From Telmatactis stephensoni (Eukaryota; Cnidaria; Anthozoa; Actiniaria; Isophelliidae), in the NCBI GenBank assembly GCA_029948255.1, contig JALIZF010001788.1, positions 319,501 to 383,500 on the forward strand: a stretch of 64,000 nucleotides of DNA, read 5' to 3'. Below the pieces are notes generated by a model. The model did no database searches and was not told the DNA's origin. It saw only the letters and a list, made by a program, of their open reading frames with translations. A program made the translations under genes and the position numbers. Positions 12,910-22,805 of this stretch are shown here, piece by piece. The stretch's first letter is position 1. Every line of letters starts with the position of its first letter.

Positions 12910-12992
12910 TCTTTTCGCACAAGTCTTTTCGCACAAGTCTTTTTGCACAGATATTCAGTCTTTTCGCACAAATCTAAAGTTTTTTCGCACAG
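12910..12992. repeat. Short direct repeat TCTTTTCGCACAA, about five copies
   Basis: Copies at 12910, 12924, 12938 (TTTTTGCACA), 12958 and 12980, irregularly spaced. They abut the left end of the Merlin element at 13008. Confidence 0.6.
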
Positions 12993-13082
12993 TTTTAAAT
13001 TAATATAATCATGTTAAGTTTACGACTCCTATCCTTAATGGAGTCGTAAACTATGAAGTCGTAAAGTACTGATTCGACTTTA

Positions 13083-13845
13083 TGCACCTATCAATGTCTT
13101 GCCCCAACGGGGGGAGCCCGGGCACACCCAGGGGCTATTGACATTTTTGAAAATAAATTGTCAATGAGCCCCTCTGAAGGACCTTACCAGAATGACAATA
13201 GCCCCCCCACACGGGGGAAAGATGACATGTTTAATTTCGTCTATTTCCACAAACTCTTTGAACTCTTCATCATATTTCTGGAGTAGCAGTGAAGAGTCTT
13301 CCAGGCTTAATTTTTTGGCAATTTGGCCAAGGAGATCGTTCAAGCTTTCGGCATTTATTAAAAACTTGCGTTCTTTGAACATAACAAGGACCTGTGGACA
13401 TTGAAAGATGGAAAAAATATGTTTTATTGACAGAAGTTGACGAAACTTTGTCACGATGGCAGCCGGCCATGTGCTCGAGACTGTCAAACAAAGTAAGCTT
13501 ATAAAGTTTAACTTCTTTTTCCTACTTATTTTATGTACAGAATGCGCAGACATTGAATAAAAACATATTGCAATGGCTATTTTACAATAAAAAAATAAAC
13601 AAGTCGAATGTATTTAAGTTTTTTCTTACCTTTTTCGTAGTTGGCGCGAAAGCAGCCATCTTGATTTTATGCCAACTCGGTCTCTCTTTCCCAGTCCTTC
13701 TCTGACAAAATGGTCAATAAACCCTACCCTGGGGGGAGCCCTGTGTCAATAAAAATTTACAGCCCCTCTCCCGGGCAAGGTTATTTTGTCAATAGCCCGC
13801 ATACGCCCGGGCTCCCCCCGTTGGGGCAAGACATTGATAGGTGCA
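13083..13845. mobile_element. 763-bp nonautonomous Harbinger-like TIR element, TSD TTA
   Basis: About 40 bp of near-perfect TIR starts TGCACCTATCAATGTCTTGC and ends GCAAGACATTGATAGGTGCA. Both TIRs continue with GGGGAGCCCGGGC or its complement. TTA flanks each side (13080-13082, 13846-13848), the 3-bp target duplication of PIF/Harbinger. Subterminal ATAGCCC/TTGTCAAT repeats occur in both halves. It encodes no transposase but carries a gene-like fragment. Confidence 0.8.
13192..13659 (-). pseudogene. Host-gene-like two-exon fragment carried inside the TIR element
   Basis: On the minus strand, CAAGATGGCTGC gives an ATG at 13659. Exon 1 (13659-13630) encodes MAAFAPTTKK and ends at a consensus AAG|GTAAGA donor. 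A CAG acceptor at 13392-13394 opens exon 2 at 13391, in phase, reading about 65 residues. It includes MFKERKFLINAESL and QKYDEEFKEFVEID before running into the TIR. The spacing of a hydrophobic strand, an xLxxLxxxIxxKL helix and YDEEFxEFVxI resembles a PB1/CIDE-N-type beta-grasp domain; this is by eye. It looks like the 5' end of a captured host gene with its intron, but could be a relic of the element's own gene. Confidence 0.5.
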
Positions 13846-14187
13846 TTACGACTCCATATTTTATATCCTCTAGTATCCATTAAAGTCAAGTCAAAACTTA
13901 TGTAGTACTGTTGTTACTTACTTATTTCTTCAATTTGAAGTATAAATAGTTCAACAAATCGAGAGAAACCGAAAATGAAAGACAAACATAATCCCCCATC
14001 TTTCGAGCACTAGTTCCCATTCTCTTTTGTCAGCCGTCTTAAACAGGACACCCAAACAATATAATTTGTATTTTATTTGTATGAATTTGTTGTGTGTGCG
14101 TGTGTGTTTTTATAAGCATCTGGTCATGTCTTTTGAACATGTGGGCGGCTCTGAAAAGAGCCATTTTTTTGCAAGTGACCTACAGTC

Positions 14188-14904
14188 TCAGGATACTGGT
14201 TGGCAATCTCTACCAGGATGTCTTGGATATATGGTACATGGACGAACATGGTCTCTGATGATGGGCAGAAGTGTCGCTGCATCACATCTCTCTACGATCT
14301 GCAAGAAGCTTGTGGCAGGAGTGGTCGATGTCTCAGTTAGGCCAAAGACCCAGGTCTCATATTGTGGTTGACGGCCACGATGGTACTTTGCCTTGTGGTT
14401 GAAGAGCGACTTGTCGATTTGGACAATGGTGCCTGGTCCGCCAAGAACAATTGGTGTCTGAAGGAGAGCAGTGGAACAAACCTCCTGCAGAAAATTGTAG
14501 ATGTCAACTACAACAGTCTGCGAGAGGCCTGTCTGGTCAATGGCATTCTTCATGGGAGTCTCGCTGGCCCACAGGTAGATGATATGAATCCACTTTGGTA
14601 GCGTGATGTGGTTCTTACTGAAGAAGGACTGGCTTCGTATTGATGCTGTAGTCTTGCACCTAGTGCACCTCCAGTTGTAGATATATCTTAGCTTCTGTCG
14701 CGTGCCAAATACCATGTCTCGGTCACATCTTGCGCAGTTCATGCTGTCAGGCAGTAAACCACGGAGTTGGAGGAAAGTGATTAGTGGTAAAATGTTAGGA
14801 TTAAACAGTAAAGTTGCCAATTGATGAAAGCTCTCCATGTTCGTGTGAATCAATGAAGACAAGTGAAGTAGAGTTGAAAAACATCTCCTTTTATATGATT
14901 TCAT
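14188..14904 (-). pseudogene. Merlin (ISXO2/IS1016-like) transposase, C-terminally truncated
   Basis: 238 aa open. An N-terminal zinc-ribbon has CARCDRDM and WRCTRCKT, then SIRSQSFF, a helical region, VQIDKSLF with the first catalytic Asp, KYHRGR and the beta-strand WVFGLTE. All of these line up with the copy at 60482. After ATLLPIIRDHV the frame leaves the family: the second Asp block (YSDD in the other copy) and the terminal NNIEGLW block are absent. It therefore lacks two of three catalytic residues and cannot be active. It lies centrally in the 13008-15412 element, transcribed leftward. Confidence 0.85.
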
Positions 14905-15412
14905 TGTTTACATACATTTAAAACTATTGTTTTCATTACCTTTTGTTTATCTTAAGTGGCGGTGCGTGAAGTGGTGTTGGGCGTATTAGTGAAACAATAA
15001 GGTTGAGATAACAAAAACATGCTATTGTTCATTTTTTCACAAGTATTATTGACTGTGTTTCTCAACTCTTAATTGCAAGTCACAAATAATTCTAAACAAA
15101 AGATTTGGTGCTTCACACTTATTATTCACAATGCTTTTCACACTCAAACCAAACAAAAGATTTTGTGAGAATAAACAAATCGGCAGCATGATCTTCATCT
15201 CTTGTAAATTACATCTTATTCATAATTACATCTCTTGTAAATTACATATCTTAGACGAAATTTTATCGTGAAGTGACATATATTGTTGAATATCTTACTT
15301 TATTTGTGTGTTCATAATATTGTAAACTATGAAGTCGTAAACTAATAAGTCGTAAAGTACTGATTCGACTTTATGACTCCATTAAGGATAGGAGTCGTAA
15401 ACTTAACATGAT

Positions 15413-16374
15413 CCTAACTAGCAACATAATAAAATCCAAGAAAACACTTTGTTGTTATTTCAATTTGTAATTATTTACCAAATGGGAATTTCGCACTTGT
15501 AAGAGTCTTTTAAGGCTTTTTAACGTATGTAAAGTATAAAGACGGTTTACTGTCGTATTTTCCTGCTTTCAATTTTCAACAAACTGTTATCCCTGAAGTC
15601 CGTAAATACTTTTCATACAAGAGACTTTATAAAGCTCTACAAACTAAAACATCACATTAATAAGCCCCAGATCTATTCTCTCTCATGTATGTCATTTCAA
15701 TTTTGCTGCACATTTAAAACCTAGTTAATTGTCTACAGCTTTCTAGAATTTACAAGCATTTTATAAATATTAAGAATCTGAATATGATCATCAAGGCTGT
15801 GCCTTTACTAAAATATCAGTGAGCCCTGGGAGCAGACACCCTACCACACCAGGGACTGTGACGAATCTTGAATAGTGTGAGTGTGTGCATATTTCAGTTT
15901 ATTTATGATGCCACCTCACTTGTTTATTTTACCAAAATCAACTTCTAACTGTTATTTATCAAAAAATGGTGGTCCATAGGCAGGGCAATGGTCCAAGCCA
16001 GGGTTTGGTACACCCTTCATTTGCATGCTGAGTGAACTTAAACTCACAAATTGCTCTTCTGTGTTCTGATATTCCTGTTCTGTGTTTGCCTCTAGTAGAT
16101 AAGATTGTAGTCTGTACCTTGACTATAAACCATTCTGGTCATAGATTTTGCATCCAATGCATTTCAAAAAACTTGGTGCTTGTACAAGAAGGAAAAAAAA
16201 CTGCAATATAAAAGTATACTATACATTTCTAATAAAAAAAAAAGATAAAATATTCACTGTTGAATTTTATTCAAATAAAATCATTTGTTCAATTTGTTCA
16301 TTGTTCAGTACTTCAATATTTTAATAATTTCAATGTTGAATACTTCAATAATTTCAATCAAGATTCAATATAAT
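15413..16374. other. No feature seen
   Basis: AT-rich sequence without a convincing frame, TIR or tandem repeat. Confidence 0.4.
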
Positions 16375-17456
16375 GATAGAAAGATGTGTCCTAAGTTTTG
16401 ATTTGAAAATGTCAATTGAGGCAGCAGACTTTATATCAATTGTCAATTTGTTCCACAACTTGGGGCCAACAACAGAGAAAGTTCGATACAAAGGTTACGG
16501 TTCTTGAGGAAGGGATGTTGTACTGCATCATCTTGGAAGAATGCAAGGTGCGTGAGGGGTTAAACCTTCATTAGCTTACATAAATAGCTTGGTGCAAGAT
16601 TCATATGAACTTTGGACATCAACAGAAGCATCTAGAAAGTACAGGTGTAATGTGTGAATGACATTCAGTAAGCAATACCAGTTGAGCAGCAGAGTTTTAT
16701 ATATGCTGTAATTTATCAAGCTCAGTGTTTGGCAAGCCATAAAGTAGACTATTACAGCTGTTGAGGACAGACGTAATAAAGGCATGGACAAGTTGCTCAG
16801 TAATGGCAGTGTCAAGGTATTTCCTGATCTTGATGATGACAATGCAATAGTAGCTCTCACAAATATTACAAGTTTATGTGTGACTTCATGTTGAGATGCT
16901 TGTCAAACAGGACACCAAGGTTTCTGGCACGCTGGGATGGCACAATGGATGTCTGATCAATGGCGATGGTTCTTGACAAAATTTGAGTAAAAATGGATGA
17001 CCTCGGGCTTAGGCATCATTAAGAACCAATTTGTTCTCAACAGTTCATTGTTTAATCTCAGAAAGACAATCAAGATTGTTAACAGGTAGTAGTTAGGTAC
17101 TACTTTTGTTGACAATGTAAAGTTGAGAGTTGTCAGCATAAAAGCCCGGGAGGGGGACTCCCATATATCGAAGGTTGGGATGCTCGTCGTATCTTTTAGG
17201 GGTAAAAATCAAGGATCCGGTATCGTTTAGGGTGTGCAAAAGGTTTTTGGGTCATTAAATTCAAGCTGGTATCTTTTAGGGTATCTTTTTAAGAGAATAA
17301 CATATTACATAATAATAACAGCAACGACAGCTTTTAAATTGGTATCTTTTAGGGGCATAAATCATACGCGGACACGCCCTCCTTTTCAGACTCAGTGGTA
17401 TCTTTTAGGGGTATTTTTTAAAATTTCCGACGATCATCCCCGCCCATTTTCGATAG

Positions 17457-17488
<32 letters not shown>

Positions 17489-17590
17489 GGGCATAAAAGA
17501 CAGTCAATACCATGAGCTTTTTCAATCATCAACTTAGTACTAAGTTACTCAGTTCTGCTTGAAAAACTGATAAAATAGGCCTTCTACCAG
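16375..17590 (-). pseudogene. Decayed non-LTR retrotransposon reverse transcriptase, C-terminal part
   Basis: Read on the minus strand across frameshifts: FYADNSQLYIV (the RT catalytic YADD box, second Asp now Asn), a WTVENKLVLND-like stretch, RARNLGVLFDKHLNMK, and the family C-terminus GPKLWNKLTIDIKSAAS then FKSKLRTHLF. That order is typical of CR1/L2-type LINEs. There are many stops. A poly-C TIR element (17145-17491) splits it immediately upstream of the YADD codons. Removing the insert and one target duplication restores VFYADN. Confidence 0.75.
17145..17491. mobile_element. Poly-C-ended TIR element inserted in a LINE, 8-bp TSD
   Basis: Starts CCCGGGAGGGGGACTCC and ends GGAGTCCCCC, then a run of about 28 C and CCGGG. 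The flanking duplication is CATAAAAG at 17137-17144 and 17492-17499. The inside repeats GGTATCTTTTAGGG at least four times. A relative with the complementary CCCTAAAAAATACC repeats lies at 54198. 8-bp duplications fit hAT, P or Merlin elements; no transposase is present. Confidence 0.8.
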
Positions 17591-17618
17591 CGCGGTTTGT
17601 TTACTACTGTTTCTATTG

Positions 17619-17774
17619 ACCAATTAGAAATATGGTGGCAAATTTGAATAACTACTGTTCTGGACTGACTAGCCTCACATTCATATGGAAACACAAAAGC
17701 ATTTTAACATGAATAAGAGGCTAGTCAGTACAAAACAATAGCTTTTCAAATTTGCCACCATATTTTGAATCGGT
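17619..17774. mobile_element. Foldback MITE with CTATTG duplication
   Basis: ACCAATTAGAAATATGGTGG and CCACCATATTTTGAATCGGT form arms of about 75 bp that also include GACTAGCCTC/GAGGCTAGTC. CTATTG flanks both ends (17613-17618, 17775-17780). Confidence 0.65.
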
Positions 17775-18159
17775 CTATTGAACTATCTATTGTTTCAGGG
17801 TTTTTTGAAATCACTCTACTGACATTGCATTTTGCATATATTTATTTTAATCAAGGTGCAAGTGCTAAAGTTCTAAAATAGAGTTGTGTAAATGAACCAC
17901 TCAAATTCTGAGGTATCAGAATCCTCCATAATAAAATAATGAATTGCATAGATCAAGATGTACTGAAATATATTAAACACCCCACTGAATAACTGAAATG
18001 AACTACTCAATGTGAAAAAAGAAATAAAGTTAATTTCATTTCAAAATTTCACCAAAGGCAAATGGAAAAAAACTTGGTTACTTTTGAATGGTAAATTATG
18101 GACACAGTAAGAGATTTGGAATAATAAATGATCTGTACTGAACATCCAAACATGTACTG

Positions 18160-18415
18160 TCACTCAACAACTTCATCATCATCATCAACTGATTGGGTTT
18201 CTTCTTCATCATAATCATCTTGTTTGTCTTCTTCCTCTTTGTCTTCATCACTTTCATCATCATTTTCATTGTCTTTCCACTTCTTGTACAGGGCATCTGC
18301 CTCTTGTTTTGGCAAGTCACAAAGGCTATCAGGAAGATCTACTTCACCATCTGATTCTTCAAACCGGATATCTTCTGCCATTTCATCCACTACTTCTAAA
18401 AGTGGAGATAGAAGT
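18160..18415 (-). CDS. Acidic terminal exon of an unrecognised gene
   Basis: A TATATTGCAG acceptor at 18416-18425 opens an 84-residue exon. It begins LLSPLLEVVDEMAEDIRFEE, passes CDLPKQEADALYKKWKD, and ends in a strongly acidic tail (DDESDEDKEEE to DDDDEVVE) before TAA. The upstream exon of this gene was not identified; decayed exons at 20.1-22.4 kb lie on the same strand and may or may not belong to it. Acidic tails like this are common in nuclear proteins, which is only suggestive. No lesion is visible. Confidence 0.5.
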
Positions 18416-18617
18416 CTGCAATATACCAAAACAAATAAGACAATTAATAATCAATAGGGTAATTTTCAGATAGCTTAGTTCTAAATGTAAACAATCTGTC
18501 AATTCATGCACTCAATGGTTGCCAAGTGCAGTGACAAGATTTGTGCACTTAAGTACTATTCTTGACATAAGGTATAATGAAAAATGAAAATTCAATAAGT
18601 TTCTGCATGACTTAATA

Positions 18618-19163
18618 ATAATAATGGAAACTTTATTCTATATTTATACAACAATTACAAATCTCTCTACTTAAAGCAATTTGCAATTGACTACTCGAGT
18701 GATACATGCATTTATAAATGTAAACGACAAAATGATTTTAAAAAATATATATATATCAAAATTTCAATAAGTCTGGGTTATTCCATTTGTTTCGACAGCA
18801 GAAAAGGTAATAAGTTGATCTGATTGTAATGTTGATAATTTTTTTCACAATATAGTTTTGTTGTTTCTTGTCCTCTAGGCCAAGTTCTTTTAACATTTCG
18901 ATGAAATCAGACGATTGATGGGAGAATACACCCAAAGTACTGATGGAAAGGTTTACAAATTTAACCTGCTGAAATTGACTCTTGTGGTCGATGACAGTCT
19001 CATGATATTTACGTTGTTTCCGGTCTAAGTTGTTTTGTAGATTTGTTTCAAAACCAACAGTTAATTCCAGAATATACAAGCACTTATTTGATATGGACAA
19101 CACTATGCCATGATCAAGTACACTACATGTTTGCATTATCACCCGTCTTTGATAGACCATCAC
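18618..19163 (-). pseudogene. LINE 3' end with a restriction-like endonuclease-type domain
   Basis: 135 residues ending at 18756. Core LYILELTVGFETN followed by NRK-like DRKQRKY, VKFVNLSISTLGVF, KKQQNYIVKKIINI and IRSTYYLFCCRNK. The D-x-E-x-T...RK arrangement recalls PD-(D/E)XK nucleases at the C-terminus of some non-LTR retrotransposons. It is followed by 130 bp of non-coding sequence and a reverse-complement AATAAAG...(ATT)4 tail at 18618, a LINE-like 3' end. The reverse transcriptase part is missing, so this is a 5'-truncated copy. The nuclease assignment is from motif memory. Confidence 0.55.
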
Positions 19164-19682
19164 ATTGCGAGACTATGATATAAATAATAATTATTCAAAT
19201 TAATTAAATTAATGATAGATAATAACCAAGGGACAAATTTTCAATTTCTTATTATAATTATCTCATCCATACTATTGAAAACCAATTTATCTTGTGAGGC
19301 CATCCCATTTTTGATTGAGTGCCAAATATTCACATTTGAGCACTTTTTGGAGTTCAGCTTGAGCCATTTAAAAAACGTCAGTATCACTTTTTGTTATATA
19401 GCAAATATCAGACTTAGTCTCTTTGTGCAGACCTCACTGCACTAAGTTCGTACTGTCAAGACCTCAGTCTGATATTTTCCCTTCTCAAACTCATTAATAA
19501 TTCATGACTTTATGCACCAATCATATGCTTCGTTTAGGGTCACGTGCATATGCTTGGATACGTTGATCCAACACCGGATTCTAACTAGATCCAACTCCAT
19601 GGATCCAACTTCTCCCCACATTTTAAGCTTATATATTCGATCACAACAAAATGATATGGAGAACTTCACTTAAACACTGCAC

Positions 19683-20021
19683 TTACTCTGCTCGCATGGT
19701 TCCAATGTATTTGTGTCGCTTACGGAGATGGCAGAATCTACACCTCCCCCCACATCTCCAGCAGCGAGGAAAACGTTTTGTTGTCATTCTCTTGCTTGCA
19801 TCGTTGAAGTATGTTTCCTTGTTGTAGAGAAGTGAGGGATAGAACGGGTTGGATGTCGTAAACATTCCGTTTTTTTTGCACGCTCTGATCCTTGCTGAGA
19901 TTGCAGCAAGAAATTCCTTTGATGGTTTTTCATTTATAGACCACTGAAGTCTTTGCTTTGCTTTTCTTTCGTATTCTTCTTGAGTATCCTTCTTGGCGAC
20001 CGCCAGAAGTCTACTAAACAT
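19683..20021 (-). CDS. Unrecognised ORF fragment with a Cys-rich C-terminus
   Basis: 112 open residues with coding-like composition: QEEYERKAKQRLQWSIN, then ARIRACKKNGMFTTSNPFYP, and a Cys cluster RCWRCGGRCRFCHLRKRH near the end, before IGTMRAE and stop. It could be a zinc-binding exon of the decayed gene immediately upstream. I do not recognise it. Confidence 0.3.
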   Translation of the reverse strand: MFSRLLAVAKKDTQEEYERKAKQRLQWSINEKPSKEFLAAISARIRACKKNGMFTTSNPFYPSLLYNKETYFNDASKRMTTKRFPRCWRCGGRCRFCHLRKRHKYIGTMRAE

Positions 20022-20076
20022 GTAGCAGACCCCATAGAGGATGTATTAATATTTTCTGGGGACATGTATAATTTAC

Positions 20077-22398
20077 CTGTGCCATCACATAGAAACCATG
20101 GATCAAAATCCCTCTCTTTCCGTACCATTCTCTCTGATTTACTTGTAGTCTCTTTCCAAGTTCTAGCTTCATCTTGTAGTCTATGACAACTACAACTTCA
20201 CCAGGCTTCAGCTGGTTGTAACATGTCAGTAGTAATCACCTGATGCCTTGTTCTAATCAGATGTGCCACGTATTCTTCATGATTCTTACAAACTTCAGTG
20301 AACTCCTTTTTCAGTGTCTTTCTTTTCTGAACCTTCGATTTTCTCACTGCCCACTTCAATAGCATTCAATACTTTATAGAATCCGTCAAATTCTACAGAA
20401 AGATTTGGATGATTTTCAGTGCATGTCCCAAAACCAAAGTCTCTGCACAGCTCCTGAACATCTGAATGTGTCTTAATCTGTTGACAAATAAGAAGTGTCA
20501 ACAAAAGGTTTTGCTTTATAATAACAACCAACTATAAAAGGAGTTTTGTTGGCATTCATTTATTGTTGTTATCCTCTCTTTGACAATGATCCTGATGTAT
20601 ATTACAAGAAATAACCTTGAGGCAAATCAATAAAACAAAATATGAACAATTTTATTGTCTATACCTGCAGTTTATACTTCAGTTTCAGATACTTCTGGTG
20701 TAATCTCACTTCCTCTGCAATACCACGAGGATTATCAAGCACATTGCCATCTTTCAATTTTCCAACCAGACCCTCAAGTAATTCAAAGTTAGCATGTCCA
20801 AAATCATCGCAGAGATTAAATAGACCAGCCAACATTGAGTCAGTCCTGAAATTCTTGGGAAGATGTGTATAGATATATTTCCATTTTACTCAATTGGGGT
20901 ATTTCAACATATATTGTTGTGTTATCTCCTTGACAGAGCTTTGCCAGTACCTTACGCCTGTTTCTTCTTTACCAATCAAGACACTTTGGCATGATGATGG
21001 CCTAGAGATATCATCCTGCAGGAGAAATTCCTCAAACTCTCCTATAACTTCTGGGTTGACAATCTGCCTCTTGAATGTCAAGCCATCTCTTGGAGCCCCA
21101 CTCTTGCCAAATAGGATAGCATGTACTCTTGCTGAAGTTATAGTGGCTTTGGAACATTTTAAGATGCGCTGAAGCTCACTTTGAGAAAATTCACATGCAA
21201 AAATTGACAAAATCCTTGTCCTTTCATTACCAAGCTTACTGATTCTTCCATTAGATGTGGCTATTGTTGTCCTGGACTTAGCTTGGTTACCACTGTTTTC
21301 ATTAATACGCGCTCGACTGATTCAAATTTGGTTGCCGAGTTTCATTTACTGTTCTGTCAATCAAACAAAGTGGGCAGGACTTTTAGTATTTCTCGCGGCC
21401 AAAATTTGACGGTAAAAATTTGTACTTCTGAAAAATATAACAGATAACATACTATCTTTAAAAGCAATTATTTTTGTGGATGTCTTTGTTAGTATAACCA
21501 GCTGAATTTTCAATCTGAATCTCAGGTCAAGGTATTATCAAAATTGACTACATTTAGTTCTAGACTTCAAAGCCAATGATGGACAGTGAAGTGATTTTTT
21601 CGATTCTAGGATATCCTTAATGGTATCAGATTTTAAAACAAAATAATCACAATAACCTTTTTATTTTTGCCTCAATTTTCAATTAAAAGGCACATTTCTG
21701 CATGTTTTAAGTCTGTATAGTCTGATCGTTTACATTTCAAGCTCGCCGAAGACTAATTGGTAATCTCGCCCACTTTGTTTGATTGACAGAACATTAAATC
21801 AGACTCGACAAACGAACTTTTATCAATTGGGCGCATATCAATGAAAACAGTGGTAACATCCTGTGAGCCAAATCTTGATCCTTTCAAGGTTCCACCAATT
21901 AAAACTTTCTCAGAGAACTTCCCTGTTGCAGCTTAATGAGGTGTGAATTCTCTCTGTCTTGACTCCTTGTAGTCTTTTGCCAGTAATTTGCTATCAGTGT
22001 CCATTCTTTTTGTACAGTCCTGGTGCAAATCTCCATACTCATACTTGAATTTCTTTGACTTTACAAAATCATATAATAAATCTCTTGCATCTGCACTGCT
22101 AACAGTGTAACTTGAGATGAGGGAAAAAATCATCCATTATTTCATTGCGAAGGTCCCTTTGGTGTCGTTCTTGTAATGCCTCATACTGGACCTTTTAAAT
22201 AGTTTCCTCAGGAACCTGACAAGCTTTGTCCGATGTTGTCAAAACTTGAGGAAGTTCCAGTTCCTCTGGTGCAAATGCTGAAATATCAGGCAGTTCCAGA
22301 TCTTCAGGTGCTGAATAGGGGGGTGCACGAACTTCATATGGCATTGTGTCCATCTCCTCTGATGAGTGCTGTTCGTTTTCAATAGCACCACACTCCCT
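20077..22398 (-). pseudogene. Decayed multi-exon gene of an unnamed, probably repeat-associated family
   Basis: Coding-like blocks follow each other on the minus strand: an acidic start (EENEQHSSEEMDTMPYEV-like) after a TTTAG acceptor at 22399; VSSADARDLLYDFVKSKKF; KVLIGGTLKGSRFGSQD; TFKRQIVNPEVIGEFEEFLL; DSMLAGLFNLCDDFGHANFE; an exon junction at 20666|20486; HEEYVAHLIRTRHQ; and VVVVIDYKMKLELGK ending at an AG|GTAAAT donor. Lesions seen: TAA about 22194, a frameshift at a T6 run about 22126, TAA about 21934, TGA about 20891, and frameshifts about 20350 and 20235. A 573-bp TIR element also interrupts it. From memory the IDYKMKLE block recurs in uncharacterised cnidarian proteins. Confidence 0.5.
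21286..21858. mobile_element. 573-bp TIR element splitting the decayed gene
   Basis: GTTACCACTGTTTTCATTAA at the left and ATCAATGAAAACAGTGGTAAC at the right. The inverted similarity continues about 90 bp through GACTCGA and TGTTCTGTCAATCAAACAAA. No open frame inside. No clean target duplication. Confidence 0.7.
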
Positions 22399-22805
22399 CT
22401 AAAGAAATCACAACAAAAATTAATGTTAACAAATGTTCTAAAATATAAATAAGGTATATAACAGATCCACAACACAAAATACATGTATTACACGAATAGG
22501 TTTATATAGTTATCCTCCTTGTAATATTGTTCTAAACAACATAATTTTTATGGAGTTCTAGCTAACAGATCAAAGAACAATTATCTGTTGTCTACTGGTC
22601 GTGTGAGGTGATGAATGACGATTTGCCACGAGGAATTTTCACGCCATGCTGTATCAAACCATTTTATTTTTGCATCAAAATTTGTTACTTTTCAAGCCAA
22701 AATCTTGAAAGGTGATCCCAAAGCCACAATTACACTAAAATTTGTGTAAGGTATCGCATTTTAAGACATAAGCACTACGTGCAATTAACATGCCATAATC
22801 ACTTG

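Larger units (their letters stand above)
13008..15412 (-). mobile_element. Merlin-type DNA transposon copy with 38-bp TIRs
   Basis: ATCATGTTAAGTTTACGACT at the left end is repeated inverted at 15393-15412. Identity runs through CCTATCCTTAATGGAGTC. The subterminal parts carry repeated GTCGTAAA blocks in mixed orientation. A Merlin/IS1016-like transposase fragment lies inside on the minus strand. No 8-9 bp duplication is visible, so the target site has probably drifted. The 763-bp Harbinger-like element at 13083-13845 was inserted later into its left subterminal repeat. Confidence 0.7.

Noticed and set aside
18224..18457. Ser-rich + strand frame opposite the acidic exon
   Set aside because: Antisense shadow of GAT/GAA codons on the minus strand; the minus frame has splice acceptor and codon structure.
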